Origin: Calothrix sp. NIES-2098
Lineage (GTDB): Bacteria; Cyanobacteriota; Cyanobacteriia; Cyanobacteriales; Nostocaceae
Length of the DNA: 64,000 nucleotides
Assembly: GCA_002368175.1 (NCBI GenBank)
Contig: AP018172.1
Span: 1-64,000, forward strand
Reading direction: 5' to 3'
Shown: one piece after another, positions 54,998-62,992 of the stretch
Position numbering within the stretch: the first letter of the stretch is position 1
How the letters are laid out: every line of letters starts with the position of its first letter
The notes under the pieces: generated by a model
The model's input: the letters and a program-made list of their open reading frames with translations, nothing else
The model's database searches: none
What the model was told of the DNA's origin: nothing
Program-made: the position numbers and the translations under genes

Positions 54998-55064
54998 GGT
55001 GGGCATTGCCCACCAAAATATAATCTACAGTATTACTTCGTGTTCTTTGCGTCCTTCGCGGTTA
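54998..55064. repeat. GGTGGGC hairpin and TTCGTGTTCTTTGCGTCC repeat
   Basis: A 7-bp hairpin (arms 54998-55004 and 55008-55014) is followed by a dispersed repeat at 55035-55064. They separate the Afp12-like gene from the DUF4159 gene. Confidence 0.6.
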
Positions 55065-55074
55065 GTTTTTGTAT

Positions 55075-56274
55075 ATGACACATCCATTTCCACCACCAAA
55101 TATCAAATCCTTTGAACGCCTGCAAGCTTCAGATGGGCTATTAATAAATGCAGAACGCTGGAGTAAAGCCCATGATTACCATCGTCTGCGACAAAACACT
55201 CATTATCAATGCTTAAACCAACCTGGAATAGTCTGCGGTTTAGGCGTGAGAGTTATTCCTGCACCCCGCCAAGTAGAAGCGAAATATCGAGATGGACGCT
55301 GGGTACAAATTCAGCCGGGAATTGCTATTGATGTAGCTGGGAATTTAATTGTAGTGCCTAAAGCTTATGATTTTCCTATTGATTTAGAAGTAGTAAGTTC
55401 AGAACCAGTTACCATTTACTTAGTAGTCAGTTATGTAGATCCTGATGAATTGCGACGCGGACAGCCAAGAGATATTGTCCAAGAAACATATCGCATCGAT
55501 CAAAAAAATTCTACGCTAGAAAGTTCAGAAATAGAACTGTGTAGGATACTTTTACAACCAGGACAAAATGCTATTAGTCAGCCGACGGATGTTTTCTTTC
55601 CTGGTTATCAAAATATTGATTTACGTTACCGCCGTCATGCACAAGCAAGACCGCAAACAAATGTAGCGATCGCACAGGTAAATCATAGCGATTCTGAATG
55701 CGCCCGCAATTTTTTCAACCTCTCATACTTGCTACAATCAATCGAACCTCTATACCCAGCTTTACGCGGAATTGATGAGCCAGGACAGGTTTCTTTAGGA
55801 GAAAATATTCAAGACTATGACTTACTTTATTTAACAGGCCAGCAAGCACTATCTTTTAACAGTATTGAATTTGAATCTCTGAGAAATTATGTAAATTCTG
55901 GTGGGATACTTTTAGTTGATGCGCCCCAAAATGCTCAACCACTAATTGAAAGTACCCACGCCTTAGCCCAGCAACTAGAAAATCCTCTTAGACCTTTAGA
56001 AGAGTTACAAAGAAGCCATCCTTTAAGAACCAAACCTTTTTTATTTGCTGCTTTGCCAATTATCAATCAACAGTTAATTCGGCTATTAATTGGCGGCGGA
56101 ATCATTTTAGTAATTGGCGATCTAGCTACGGCTTGGGGACTAGATAGAGAATTAACTTTACCCCGACTAACTATTAGAACAGCGCAGGAACTAGGGATTA
56201 ATATTCTGCATTATGCTTGGAAGCGGCGACAGTTTATCGGTTTGCAACAAGAAGATAACTCCGGTAAGTGGTAG
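55075..56274 (+). CDS. DUF4159-containing protein, end of the eCIS operon
   Basis: This protein has 399 residues (ATG 55075; a TTG at 55069 would add 2). The N-terminal half (about 8-200) matches a phage-particle-associated pattern, GLLINAERWSKAHDYHRLRQN, then GIVCGLGVRV and IQPGIAIDVAGNLIVV. The C-terminal half (about 210-390) is a DUF4159-like Rossmann-type domain: YDLLYLTGQQ, LRNYVNSGGILLVDAP and LIGGGIILVIGDLATAWGLDRE. Proteins of this sort are seen at the ends of cyanobacterial eCIS loci. Role unknown; baseplate accessory or assembly factor is the best guess. Confidence 0.8.
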   Translation: MTHPFPPPNIKSFERLQASDGLLINAERWSKAHDYHRLRQNTHYQCLNQPGIVCGLGVRVIPAPRQVEAKYRDGRWVQIQPGIAIDVAGNLIVVPKAYDFPIDLEVVSSEPVTIYLVVSYVDPDELRRGQPRDIVQETYRIDQKNSTLESSEIELCRILLQPGQNAISQPTDVFFPGYQNIDLRYRRHAQARPQTNVAIAQVNHSDSECARNFFNLSYLLQSIEPLYPALRGIDEPGQVSLGENIQDYDLLYLTGQQALSFNSIEFESLRNYVNSGGILLVDAPQNAQPLIESTHALAQQLENPLRPLEELQRSHPLRTKPFLFAALPIINQQLIRLLIGGGIILVIGDLATAWGLDRELTLPRLTIRTAQELGINILHYAWKRRQFIGLQQEDNSGKW

Positions 56275-56292
56275 CTAATTCAAATATTATCT

Positions 56293-57255
56293 TTAATGCC
56301 AAGACCGATAAAATGTAGTATCTTGCCATATCCCAGCAGTCTGCTGTTCAATTGCTGCGATTTGCCGATCGTTTAGAGGTTGGTAAGCAACAGCGGCTTG
56401 TACATTCTCTTCTAACTGTTGCACACTATCAGCCGGAATTATGCAACAATGAACCCCTGACTGAGACAAAGTATATCCTAAAGCTTGCTGGATATTTTGC
56501 AAACCACCTATTTGAAATAACTTGCCATAAGCAGGAACTTTCATGGCAATTACGCCTAAGTTTTGTTGCTTTGCTAATGGTAAAATTGCCGTAATAAATG
56601 AATCTGGATGATGATTTTCTACAGCATTGATTGGGATAAGTGTTGTATGAAATGGAAAGCGGCGTAGTCCTTCTGCTATTACTTTTGTGTCGTGATGTCC
56701 GGTAATACCTGCAAACCGGACAATTTTTTGCTGCATCGCTTCTTCTAAAGCTTTAATTGCACCAGAAGCACTAAATATAGTATCAAGTTCTTCAACAAAA
56801 GAAACGTGATGTAGTTGCCATAAATCTAGATAATCTGTATTCAGACGTTTCAGCGAACTCTCTAGTTCTCGCCATGCTCCATCTCTATCCCTTTTATCCG
56901 TTTTACTTGCTAAGAAAATCTTGGCACGATACGGTGGTAATACTTTTCCTAAATGAATTTCACTTGCTCCATAACTTCGAGCAGTATCAAAGTAACGAAT
57001 ACCAAGTGCGATCGCTCTTTCAATAATCGCCAGAGCTTCTCGTTCTTTCTCTGGCTTATCTATTGGCGTGTTTGTACCTGCACCCCCCAACCCTAAAATC
57101 GGGACTTTTACTCCTGTGCGTCCTAAAACTCGTTCTGGCATTGTAGCTGATGGTGTTCCCACAGTATTAGTTGTTAAAGCATCAGCACTGACAATGCTGC
57201 TAGCGACAGCAACACCAGTAAGCAAGAAATTCCGCCTTGTTTTTCTGCCTTTCAT
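56293..57255 (-). CDS. Tat-exported aldo/keto reductase
   Basis: This 320-residue AKR-fold enzyme has the catalytic tetrad Asp90 and Tyr95 (YFDTARSYG), Lys118 (ASKTDK) and His149 or His150 (WQLHH). The N-terminus carries a twin-arginine signal, TRRNFLLTG (6-14) with a hydrophobic core, so it should be exported folded with its NADPH. It converges on the eCIS operon with an 18-bp gap but seems functionally unrelated. Substrate unknown. Confidence 0.88.
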   Translation of the reverse strand: MKGRKTRRNFLLTGVAVASSIVSADALTTNTVGTPSATMPERVLGRTGVKVPILGLGGAGTNTPIDKPEKEREALAIIERAIALGIRYFDTARSYGASEIHLGKVLPPYRAKIFLASKTDKRDRDGAWRELESSLKRLNTDYLDLWQLHHVSFVEELDTIFSASGAIKALEEAMQQKIVRFAGITGHHDTKVIAEGLRRFPFHTTLIPINAVENHHPDSFITAILPLAKQQNLGVIAMKVPAYGKLFQIGGLQNIQQALGYTLSQSGVHCCIIPADSVQQLEENVQAAVAYQPLNDRQIAAIEQQTAGIWQDTTFYRSWH

Positions 57256-57371
57256 TGCTTAATTAATACCCTAAATCGGACAAATGCTAAAAATTCTATT
57301 TACATAAACTTCAGCAACACTAACGACAAAGATAATCAAAAGTAAATATTTTAATGTACATAAAAAAGCTT

Positions 57372-57740
57372 TTAAAACTTGCGCATATTTTTACTAACAG
57401 GGTCAAAACCTAAAGGTAATTTAGTGCTTTCATCGTAGTAAGCTCCACTTAAATCGGCTCCATATAACTTGGCAAAATTCAGCTTGGCTCCTCGTAAATT
57501 TGCTTCATTGAGCTTGACACCACTTAAATTTGCTCTAGTTAAGTTGGCTTTTGCAAGATTAGTTCTACTCAAGTCCGCTCCCCATAATTTAGCTTTAGCC
57601 AAATTAGCTCCACTCAAGTCTGCTCCCCATAAATTGATTCCTGGTAAGTCGGCTCCAATCAACTTGGCTTTCGTTAAGTTGGCTGCGGGAAAATATCTCT
57701 CTCCTCCAGCGTAACGTCGGATCAATTCTTCTGCGTCCAT
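57372..57740 (-). CDS. Pentapeptide-repeat protein
   Basis: In this 122-residue protein, residues about 20-100 are A(D/N)LxG-type pentapeptide repeats (LIGADLPGINLWGADLSGAN, LTRANLSG), which fold as a right-handed quadrilateral beta-helix. Such proteins are abundant in cyanobacteria and mostly of unknown function. The start overlaps the end of the upstream gene by 19 bp, so the two are made from one message. Confidence 0.85.
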   Translation of the reverse strand: MDAEELIRRYAGGERYFPAANLTKAKLIGADLPGINLWGADLSGANLAKAKLWGADLSRTNLAKANLTRANLSGVKLNEANLRGAKLNFAKLYGADLSGAYYDESTKLPLGFDPVSKNMRKF

Positions 57741-58042
57741 GCGTCCTTCACCTTATTCAGTAAACAAGAAGTAATCTCTTCCCATTCCTGGTTGAGTCCT
57801 CCGGAGAACTCTGGCTGATTGCTACGTCGATACCAATAACGCGCATTACTCAAATCGCCTTCTTTGCGGTGCAAATAAGCATGAACCCAAGCGCTGTCAG
57901 CATCGCTGGCATTTTGCACTATTTCATGAGCTTTGTCCCAATTACCTTTTTTGTCATAAAACAGCGCTTGTAGGGCTTTTGGCATTTCATGACATGAAAG
58001 CTGCTTTTCGATTAACTGCTGAAATTCAGCTAAAGTCACCAT
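57722..58042 (-). CDS. Small cyanobacterial protein of unknown function, coupled to the pentapeptide protein
   Basis: This 106-residue, mostly helical, soluble protein has MPKALQALFYDKKGNWDKAHE, DSAWVHAYLHRKEGDLSNARYWYRR and ISCLLNKV-like (EITSCLLNKV) helices. The DAxxAWVHAYLHR and GDxxxARYWYRR phrases resemble TPR/SEL1-like helices and occur in short proteins of cyanobacteria and plants. No enzyme motif is seen. Overlap with the next gene suggests a shared role. Confidence 0.75.
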   Translation of the reverse strand: MVTLAEFQQLIEKQLSCHEMPKALQALFYDKKGNWDKAHEIVQNASDADSAWVHAYLHRKEGDLSNARYWYRRSNQPEFSGGLNQEWEEITSCLLNKVKDAWTQKN

Positions 58043-58307
58043 TGCTACTTACACAGTCTCAACTCTCTACTTTTAAGATACTGCGTAGTTTAAGGGTAAT
58101 GAAGATTAATTCCAATTATCTTGTTGATGCCTCTATTCAACAGGTTCGCATTTATGTTTTTCTACAAATAGAAACATAAATCTTAGTAGCCTGAACAGTA
58201 ATTTTTCTGCTCAGTGAATTGCATATTTCTATTCTCGCGACCACTGTCTGAAGAAATATTTGTGGTCAAGAAAGTTAACTTTAATGCTGAAGAAAGAGGA
58301 TTAATGC

Positions 58308-58694
58308 ATGGTTCAAGTCAAAATTTACGGCATACGGGATTATCTCAACCCCATTAAACAACAGCTTTCGGATGTAATTCATAGTTGTGTAATGGAAGCA
58401 TTACAATATCCTGCAAATAAACGGGCACATCGCTTTTTTCCCTTGGACAAGTCAGACTTTTTCTACCCCTCTGGGCGCACTGACCGTTATACCATTATCG
58501 AGTTTAGTATGATTGAAGGGCGGAGTATAGCAGCAAAAAAACAATTGATGCGGCTGTTATTTGAGCGATCGCTTTCTGTTGGTATCACTTCGCAAGATTT
58601 AGAAATTACAATTTTCGAGAACCCCAAGCATAATTGGGGTTTTCGCGGACTACCGGGCGATGAACATGAACTTAACTATAAAGTTGAGGTTTAG
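58308..58694 (+). CDS. Tautomerase-family protein lacking Pro1
   Basis: This 128-residue member of the tautomerase (4-oxalocrotonate tautomerase/MIF) fold shows QVKIYGIRDYLNPIKQQLSD, HRFFPLDKSDFFYP, TIIEFSMIEGRS and NWGFRGLPGDEHELNYKVEV. In this superfamily, residue 2 of the gene product is a proline that becomes the catalytic N-terminus. Here the second codon is GTT (Val), so the classical chemistry should be lost. AGAGG lies about 12 nt upstream. It converges on ubiD with a shared hairpin between them. Confidence 0.85.
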   Translation: MVQVKIYGIRDYLNPIKQQLSDVIHSCVMEALQYPANKRAHRFFPLDKSDFFYPSGRTDRYTIIEFSMIEGRSIAAKKQLMRLLFERSLSVGITSQDLEITIFENPKHNWGFRGLPGDEHELNYKVEV

Positions 58695-58740
58695 CAAAAT
58701 TTTGGATATGCGTAGCAGCCCCTGCGCTTGAGAGGTTGTT

Positions 58741-58793
58741 GTATCTGGAAGCAGCCAAAAATATGGAGGCTATTCTTCCAGATACCTTCTTTT
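58741..58793. terminator. Bidirectional hairpin between the tautomerase gene and ubiD
   Basis: An 11-bp stem (58741-58751 with 58775-58785) contains an inner AGCC/GGCT stem (58753-58756 with 58768-58771). It is followed by CTTCTTTT on the plus strand. It fits a terminator for the tautomerase gene and could serve ubiD from the other side, though it sits only 10 bp past the ubiD stop. Confidence 0.75.
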
Positions 58794-58794
58794 A

Positions 58795-60303
58795 TCACTT
58801 CATATCGTAACCAAACAAATTTGGGTCAACTTCACCTAATTGCAAATCTGCTAAACCATACTCCGCCCAACGTCTCTCAACCATCGCCGCTACATCTGGA
58901 TCTGACTCTAGTGGTGCGCCCCATTCATGGTCGATTTCTGGGGGAATTTTAGTAGTAGCATCAATTCCCATCCGCCCGCCTAAACCAATTTTCTCGCTGG
59001 CAAAATCTAAAGTATCAAAGGGTGTGTTCGGCAAAATAAACACATCTCTTGTGGGATCGACTTTAGAACTAATCGCCCAGACAACTTGGCGCGGATCGCG
59101 AATATTGATGTCTTTATCGACCACAATCACAAACTTGGTGTAAGTAAATTGTGGTAAAGCACTCCAAAATGCTAAAGCTGCGCGTCGTGCTTGTCCGGGA
59201 TATGCTTTATCAATGGAAATAATTGCGGCTTTGTAACTCAAAGCTTCCATTGGTAGGAAAAAATCGACAATTTCAGAGACTTGTTGCCGCAGAATTGGGG
59301 TATAAATCCGATTGAGTGCGATCGCCATCATCGCTTCTTCTTTGGGTGGACGACCGCTAAATGTTGTTAAGTAAATCGGATTTTTGCGGTGTGTCATACA
59401 CCCAAAGCGAATTAATGGAGAATCCTCGACACCGCCGTAGTAACCCATGTGGTCGCCAAAAGGCCCGTCTGGTAAAACTTCTCCTGGTGTAATTGTCCCT
59501 TCTAAAACAAATTCCGCATCTGCGGGAACTTCTAAATCTACGGTTTTGCACTTTGCTAACTGCACCCCAGAACCACCGTACAGTCCAGCAAACAACCATT
59601 CTGATAAATCTACAGGTATGGGTGTAGCCGCCGCCATGATAATTAAGGGGTCTACACCAAGTGCGATCGCAATTTCTAATTTCTGACCGCGTTCTGCGGC
59701 TTTGCGTAAATGTCTCGCCCCACCCCGCACTGATAACCAATGCACGGTCATTGTATTTTTTGATTGTAGTTGCAAGCGATACACGCCCACATTGGGAATA
59801 CCTGTCTCGCAATCCTTTGTAATTACTAGCCCTAGAGTAATAATTTTCCCAGCATCACCCACATAAGGACGTATCAACGGCAACTTATTTAAATCTAAGT
59901 CTTCTCCTTGAACTACCACTTGCTGACAGGCGGGGAAAAAGTCTCTTCCTGGTTTAGCTTTCACTACATCAAACAGTACTTTCCCAAAATCTATCGCTTG
60001 GGAAATCTTCTTTGGTGGCTTTGGTTGTTGCAGCATACTCAGCTTTTTACCCAGAGTTTCCAACTCTTCTGGATGCTGCATATTCATCGCCCAGCATATC
60101 CTTTCCACAGTTCCCATCAAATTCACCGCCACCGGGAAGGATGCGCCTTTAACATTTTCAAACAATAACCCCGGCCCGCCTTGTTGCAGCATCCGGTTAG
60201 AAATCTCAGCAATTTCTAAATCTGGGTCAACTAAAGCGGAAATTCGCTTTAATTGTCCCCTTTCTTCCAGAAGTTTGATAAATCCCCGCAAATCTCTCGC
60301 CAT
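58795..60303 (-). CDS. ubiD: UbiD family prenylated-FMN decarboxylase
   Basis: This 502-residue 4-hydroxy-3-polyprenylbenzoate decarboxylase should act in plastoquinone synthesis in cyanobacteria. Family sequence runs from the start (MARDLRGFIKLLEERGQLKRI) through HWLSVRGGARHL (cofactor pocket), EGTITPGEVLPDGPFGDHMG and PLESDPDVAAMVERRW near the end. Length is standard. The prFMN cofactor is made by UbiX, which is not in the window. Confidence 0.95.
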   Translation of the reverse strand: MARDLRGFIKLLEERGQLKRISALVDPDLEIAEISNRMLQQGGPGLLFENVKGASFPVAVNLMGTVERICWAMNMQHPEELETLGKKLSMLQQPKPPKKISQAIDFGKVLFDVVKAKPGRDFFPACQQVVVQGEDLDLNKLPLIRPYVGDAGKIITLGLVITKDCETGIPNVGVYRLQLQSKNTMTVHWLSVRGGARHLRKAAERGQKLEIAIALGVDPLIIMAAATPIPVDLSEWLFAGLYGGSGVQLAKCKTVDLEVPADAEFVLEGTITPGEVLPDGPFGDHMGYYGGVEDSPLIRFGCMTHRKNPIYLTTFSGRPPKEEAMMAIALNRIYTPILRQQVSEIVDFFLPMEALSYKAAIISIDKAYPGQARRAALAFWSALPQFTYTKFVIVVDKDINIRDPRQVVWAISSKVDPTRDVFILPNTPFDTLDFASEKIGLGGRMGIDATTKIPPEIDHEWGAPLESDPDVAAMVERRWAEYGLADLQLGEVDPNLFGYDMK

Positions 60304-61183
60304 TGTTTTAGTAAAGCTGAATAATTAAGAACTGTGAAGCGCTCTCTTATATTATTAGCTATTCTTTGCTGCTTGTTTATAGTCGCGATCGCCACTGCGG
60401 AAATTCGTTGCGTTCCTCTGTCCGTCTGCGGTTGGGTCGTAGTTAACTACAACTTAACCTATTGCTTTACTTTTCTTAACTCTTGATGAGGCACAATTTA
60501 GTTACCCTAAATAGGGATAAAGCATTATTTATTACAAATAAGCGCTAACCCGATCAAACATGGCCAGAATATACGACACTTCCCTGGCAGGCGGATCTAG
60601 AAATTAACCTCTGCTGGGTTTATCTATTTTTCGCTTTACTTGTGCTGGAGAACACATGAAATTCCAGTACCTGCTAATCAATGCGAAAGTCCGGTTACGA
60701 ACATTTGTAAATTGGCGATCGCAACCGCAAATCCATAAACCTAAGCAATATGACGATAAGTACTCACAGGTAATCCAGTCTGTTGCTTCACATCAATTAA
60801 GGATTTGTATTCACCTCTTTGTCTTTCTGCTACGATTTTTTGTGCGATCGCAGATGTCTCTAAAATATAAATCCTGAAATATATGGCTAATTATGTGCAT
60901 TTTTATGCAAATCTGTAGCTTTTAAAAGTAGTAATTTAAATATTTATCATTTTCATTTTTATAAATTGGATAATATATATCAAATTAACTTTCTTTAACA
61001 TAATGTTGCATTTTGCAAATATCTGCAACATTGCTCAAACAGCTATTTTTGGATATTGATTTTATTTAGAATAAATAAGAAAACATTGACCGATTAAGTA
61101 TATTTAATTACAATTGATTGTAAAGAGTAGCCTATAATTTGGCAAATAGAAACAGCAATAATCAAAGAATTGGGATAAAACTT
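60304..61183. other. 880-bp intergenic region
   Basis: It lies between divergent ubiD and a small secreted-protein gene. HIP1 sites lie near 60390, 60716 and 60842. A 73-codon frame at 60656-60877 with a weak GGAGA upstream has no recognisable features. The 60940-61090 part is very AT-rich (poly-A/T and TAAATAAG tracts). No RNA or other gene was recognised. Confidence 0.5.
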
Positions 61184-61543
61184 ATGAACGCTAGAATTGT
61201 TGCTTTATTAGCAATTATGACAGCTGTTGCAAGCTTAGTAAGCCCTGTTCAAGCACAGTCATCAGAAGCCTCAAGCCAAAATCCAGAAAAATATTCCCTA
61301 ACTGGTAATTCTTTGACTGGAATTGATAATCGCAATTCTCAGCAAGATTTTAATAGCTTTTTTGAGCAAAACAACCCTGTAATTGTTCCTACTACAAATA
61401 GGGTAAACACTAACATTTCCAAAGATTTGCAGCTGCAACAATCGCTGTCAGCACCTAACAGTTCTGTTTACTTTGTACCTGTTCAGTCTTTTAATGGCAA
61501 TGACGGAACCCAAGTACAGTTTGATTTGGGCAATAGTAAATAG
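61184..61543 (+). CDS. Small secreted protein of unknown function
   Basis: This 119-residue protein has a signal peptide, MNARIVALLAIMTAVASL to about residue 24 (VQAQ). It is followed by a Ser/Asn/Gln-rich mature part with IDNRNSQQDFNSFFEQNNP and VYFVPVQSFNGND. An upstream TTG (61139) would add 15 polar residues before the signal; the ATG gives a proper signal peptide and was chosen. No family recognised. Confidence 0.65.
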   Translation: MNARIVALLAIMTAVASLVSPVQAQSSEASSQNPEKYSLTGNSLTGIDNRNSQQDFNSFFEQNNPVIVPTTNRVNTNISKDLQLQQSLSAPNSSVYFVPVQSFNGNDGTQVQFDLGNSK

Positions 61544-61555
61544 TTAGGGTCATTG

Positions 61556-61650
61556 GTCATTTGTCATTTGTCATAAGTTATTTTCCTCCTTGTTTCCCCC
61601 TTCCCCTGCTTCCTCATCTTCCTTATCCTAATTGTCCCTCTGCTTTCTGT
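61556..61650 (+). repeat. TCATTTGTCATTTGTCAT and C-rich low-complexity tract
   Basis: It lies in the 109-bp gap between the small secreted protein and the minus-strand aminotransferase, and matches the 17100-17172 and 36899-36980 family. Confidence 0.65.
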
Positions 61651-61652
61651 CT

Positions 61653-62843
61653 CTAAGATAAGCAAAATCTTTGAACAGCCTCAATTAATTGGTCAATTTC
61701 TGATTCTAAAGTAAAATAATGGACGCAGGCGCGGACGCAATCGGGATCGCGAATTTGCCGAATAAATAATCTTTCTGACTCTAAAAATTGCACTAACTTT
61801 AAAGTAGTTTGGGGTTGTTGGTTAGTCAGTTGAAACGAGACTAAACCGCTTTCGGGGGGAGAAGTCCGCAAACATTTCACATTCGGTAAAGCCGCCAACT
61901 GTCGCCATAGGTATTCACTGTGGCGACAAATTTTTTGATAGCGTTCCTCTGGAGTTCCCCATTGCTGATGAATGGCGATCGCTTCTTTTAAACCCACGTA
62001 CAATGGATAATCTGATGTCCCGACTTCGTAACGTTGTCCGTCGGGATTCCAATCTATAGGTTTGCCGCGATCGTCTAAGATGACACTACGCCAACCAACA
62101 AATGTCGGCTTTAAGCTAGCTTGTGCTTCCGGTCGCACATATAAACCACCCACACCAGCCGGGCCGCATAGCCACTTATGACCTGTGAAAGCATAGAAAT
62201 CTACCCCCAATTCAGTTAAATTTAAAGGCATTGCGCCAACCGATTGGGCTGCATCTACTAAAAGTAGAGAATTATTATTCCTACAGACTTCAGCAATTTT
62301 CTTTAAAGGTAAAAGTTGACCTGTGTTCCAAAGGATGTGGCTTAAAGCTACTAAGCGGGTATTAGGGCTTAAATGCTGGGCGATAACTTCTACAGGATCG
62401 CCTGTATTTAAAGTATCCATCAGAGGACAAGTACTAACTTCCACACCAAATCTGCGGCTGATTTCTTGCGCGATCGCAATTATCCCTTGATGTTCGCAAT
62501 CAGAAAGCAGTATACGATCGCCAGCTTGCCATTCAATACCCCACATGGCAATATTGCAACCAACAGTCACATTTTCTGTCAGGGTTATCGTGCTTGGTGG
62601 TACATTCAACTCAGATGCGATCGCTTCTTTTGTCGCTTTCACATTTAATCCTATCCAACGACCCACCTCATTACCAAAAGGGCCTAGTTGTTGAATATGA
62701 GTTTGAGTTTGAGCGATCGCATCCATTGCCCCTTGAGCCATCGGGCCTTGACCGCCATAATTAAAATATGCCTTATTCGCTAAGGCGGGAAACTGCTCTC
62801 GATAGCTATCTAAACTCTTGTGTGTGGTAGAAAGACTGGTCAT
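61653..62843 (-). CDS. Class-V aminotransferase-fold PLP enzyme (cysteine desulfurase-like)
   Basis: This 396-residue fold-type I PLP enzyme has the cofactor-binding lysine Lys223 in TGHKWLCGPAG and the aspartate that contacts the pyridine nitrogen, Asp197, in LLVDAAQSVG. The start ESPVG-like phrase here is YFNYGGQGPMAQGAMDAI. It is close to cysteine-desulfurase/isopenicillin-N-epimerase-like proteins. The loop cysteine of SufS/IscS is not evident, so desulfurase activity is not certain. Stands alone. Confidence 0.85.
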   Translation of the reverse strand: MTSLSTTHKSLDSYREQFPALANKAYFNYGGQGPMAQGAMDAIAQTQTHIQQLGPFGNEVGRWIGLNVKATKEAIASELNVPPSTITLTENVTVGCNIAMWGIEWQAGDRILLSDCEHQGIIAIAQEISRRFGVEVSTCPLMDTLNTGDPVEVIAQHLSPNTRLVALSHILWNTGQLLPLKKIAEVCRNNNSLLLVDAAQSVGAMPLNLTELGVDFYAFTGHKWLCGPAGVGGLYVRPEAQASLKPTFVGWRSVILDDRGKPIDWNPDGQRYEVGTSDYPLYVGLKEAIAIHQQWGTPEERYQKICRHSEYLWRQLAALPNVKCLRTSPPESGLVSFQLTNQQPQTTLKLVQFLESERLFIRQIRDPDCVRACVHYFTLESEIDQLIEAVQRFCLS

Positions 62844-62992
62844 AGTAATTTTGAGATTAAACTGGCAAAAATAGTGCTTTATACTTTGAAATTAAAGATT
62901 TTGAATTATTTTCCATTATTTCACCCAAGCCCAAGGCACGATCGTGATTTGCCTTACTCCCATAAAGTACTAATTCTTGCTAGCTTAAAGGA

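Noticed and set aside
44614..56274. Prophage or type VI secretion cluster
   Set aside because: No capsid, terminase, portal, TssB/C or ClpV genes; DUF4157, Afp7-, Afp11- and Afp12-like genes point to an eCIS instead.
60656..60877. 73-codon plus-strand frame
   Set aside because: A weak GGAGA precedes it, but composition and lack of any motif do not support a gene; left as part of the intergenic description.
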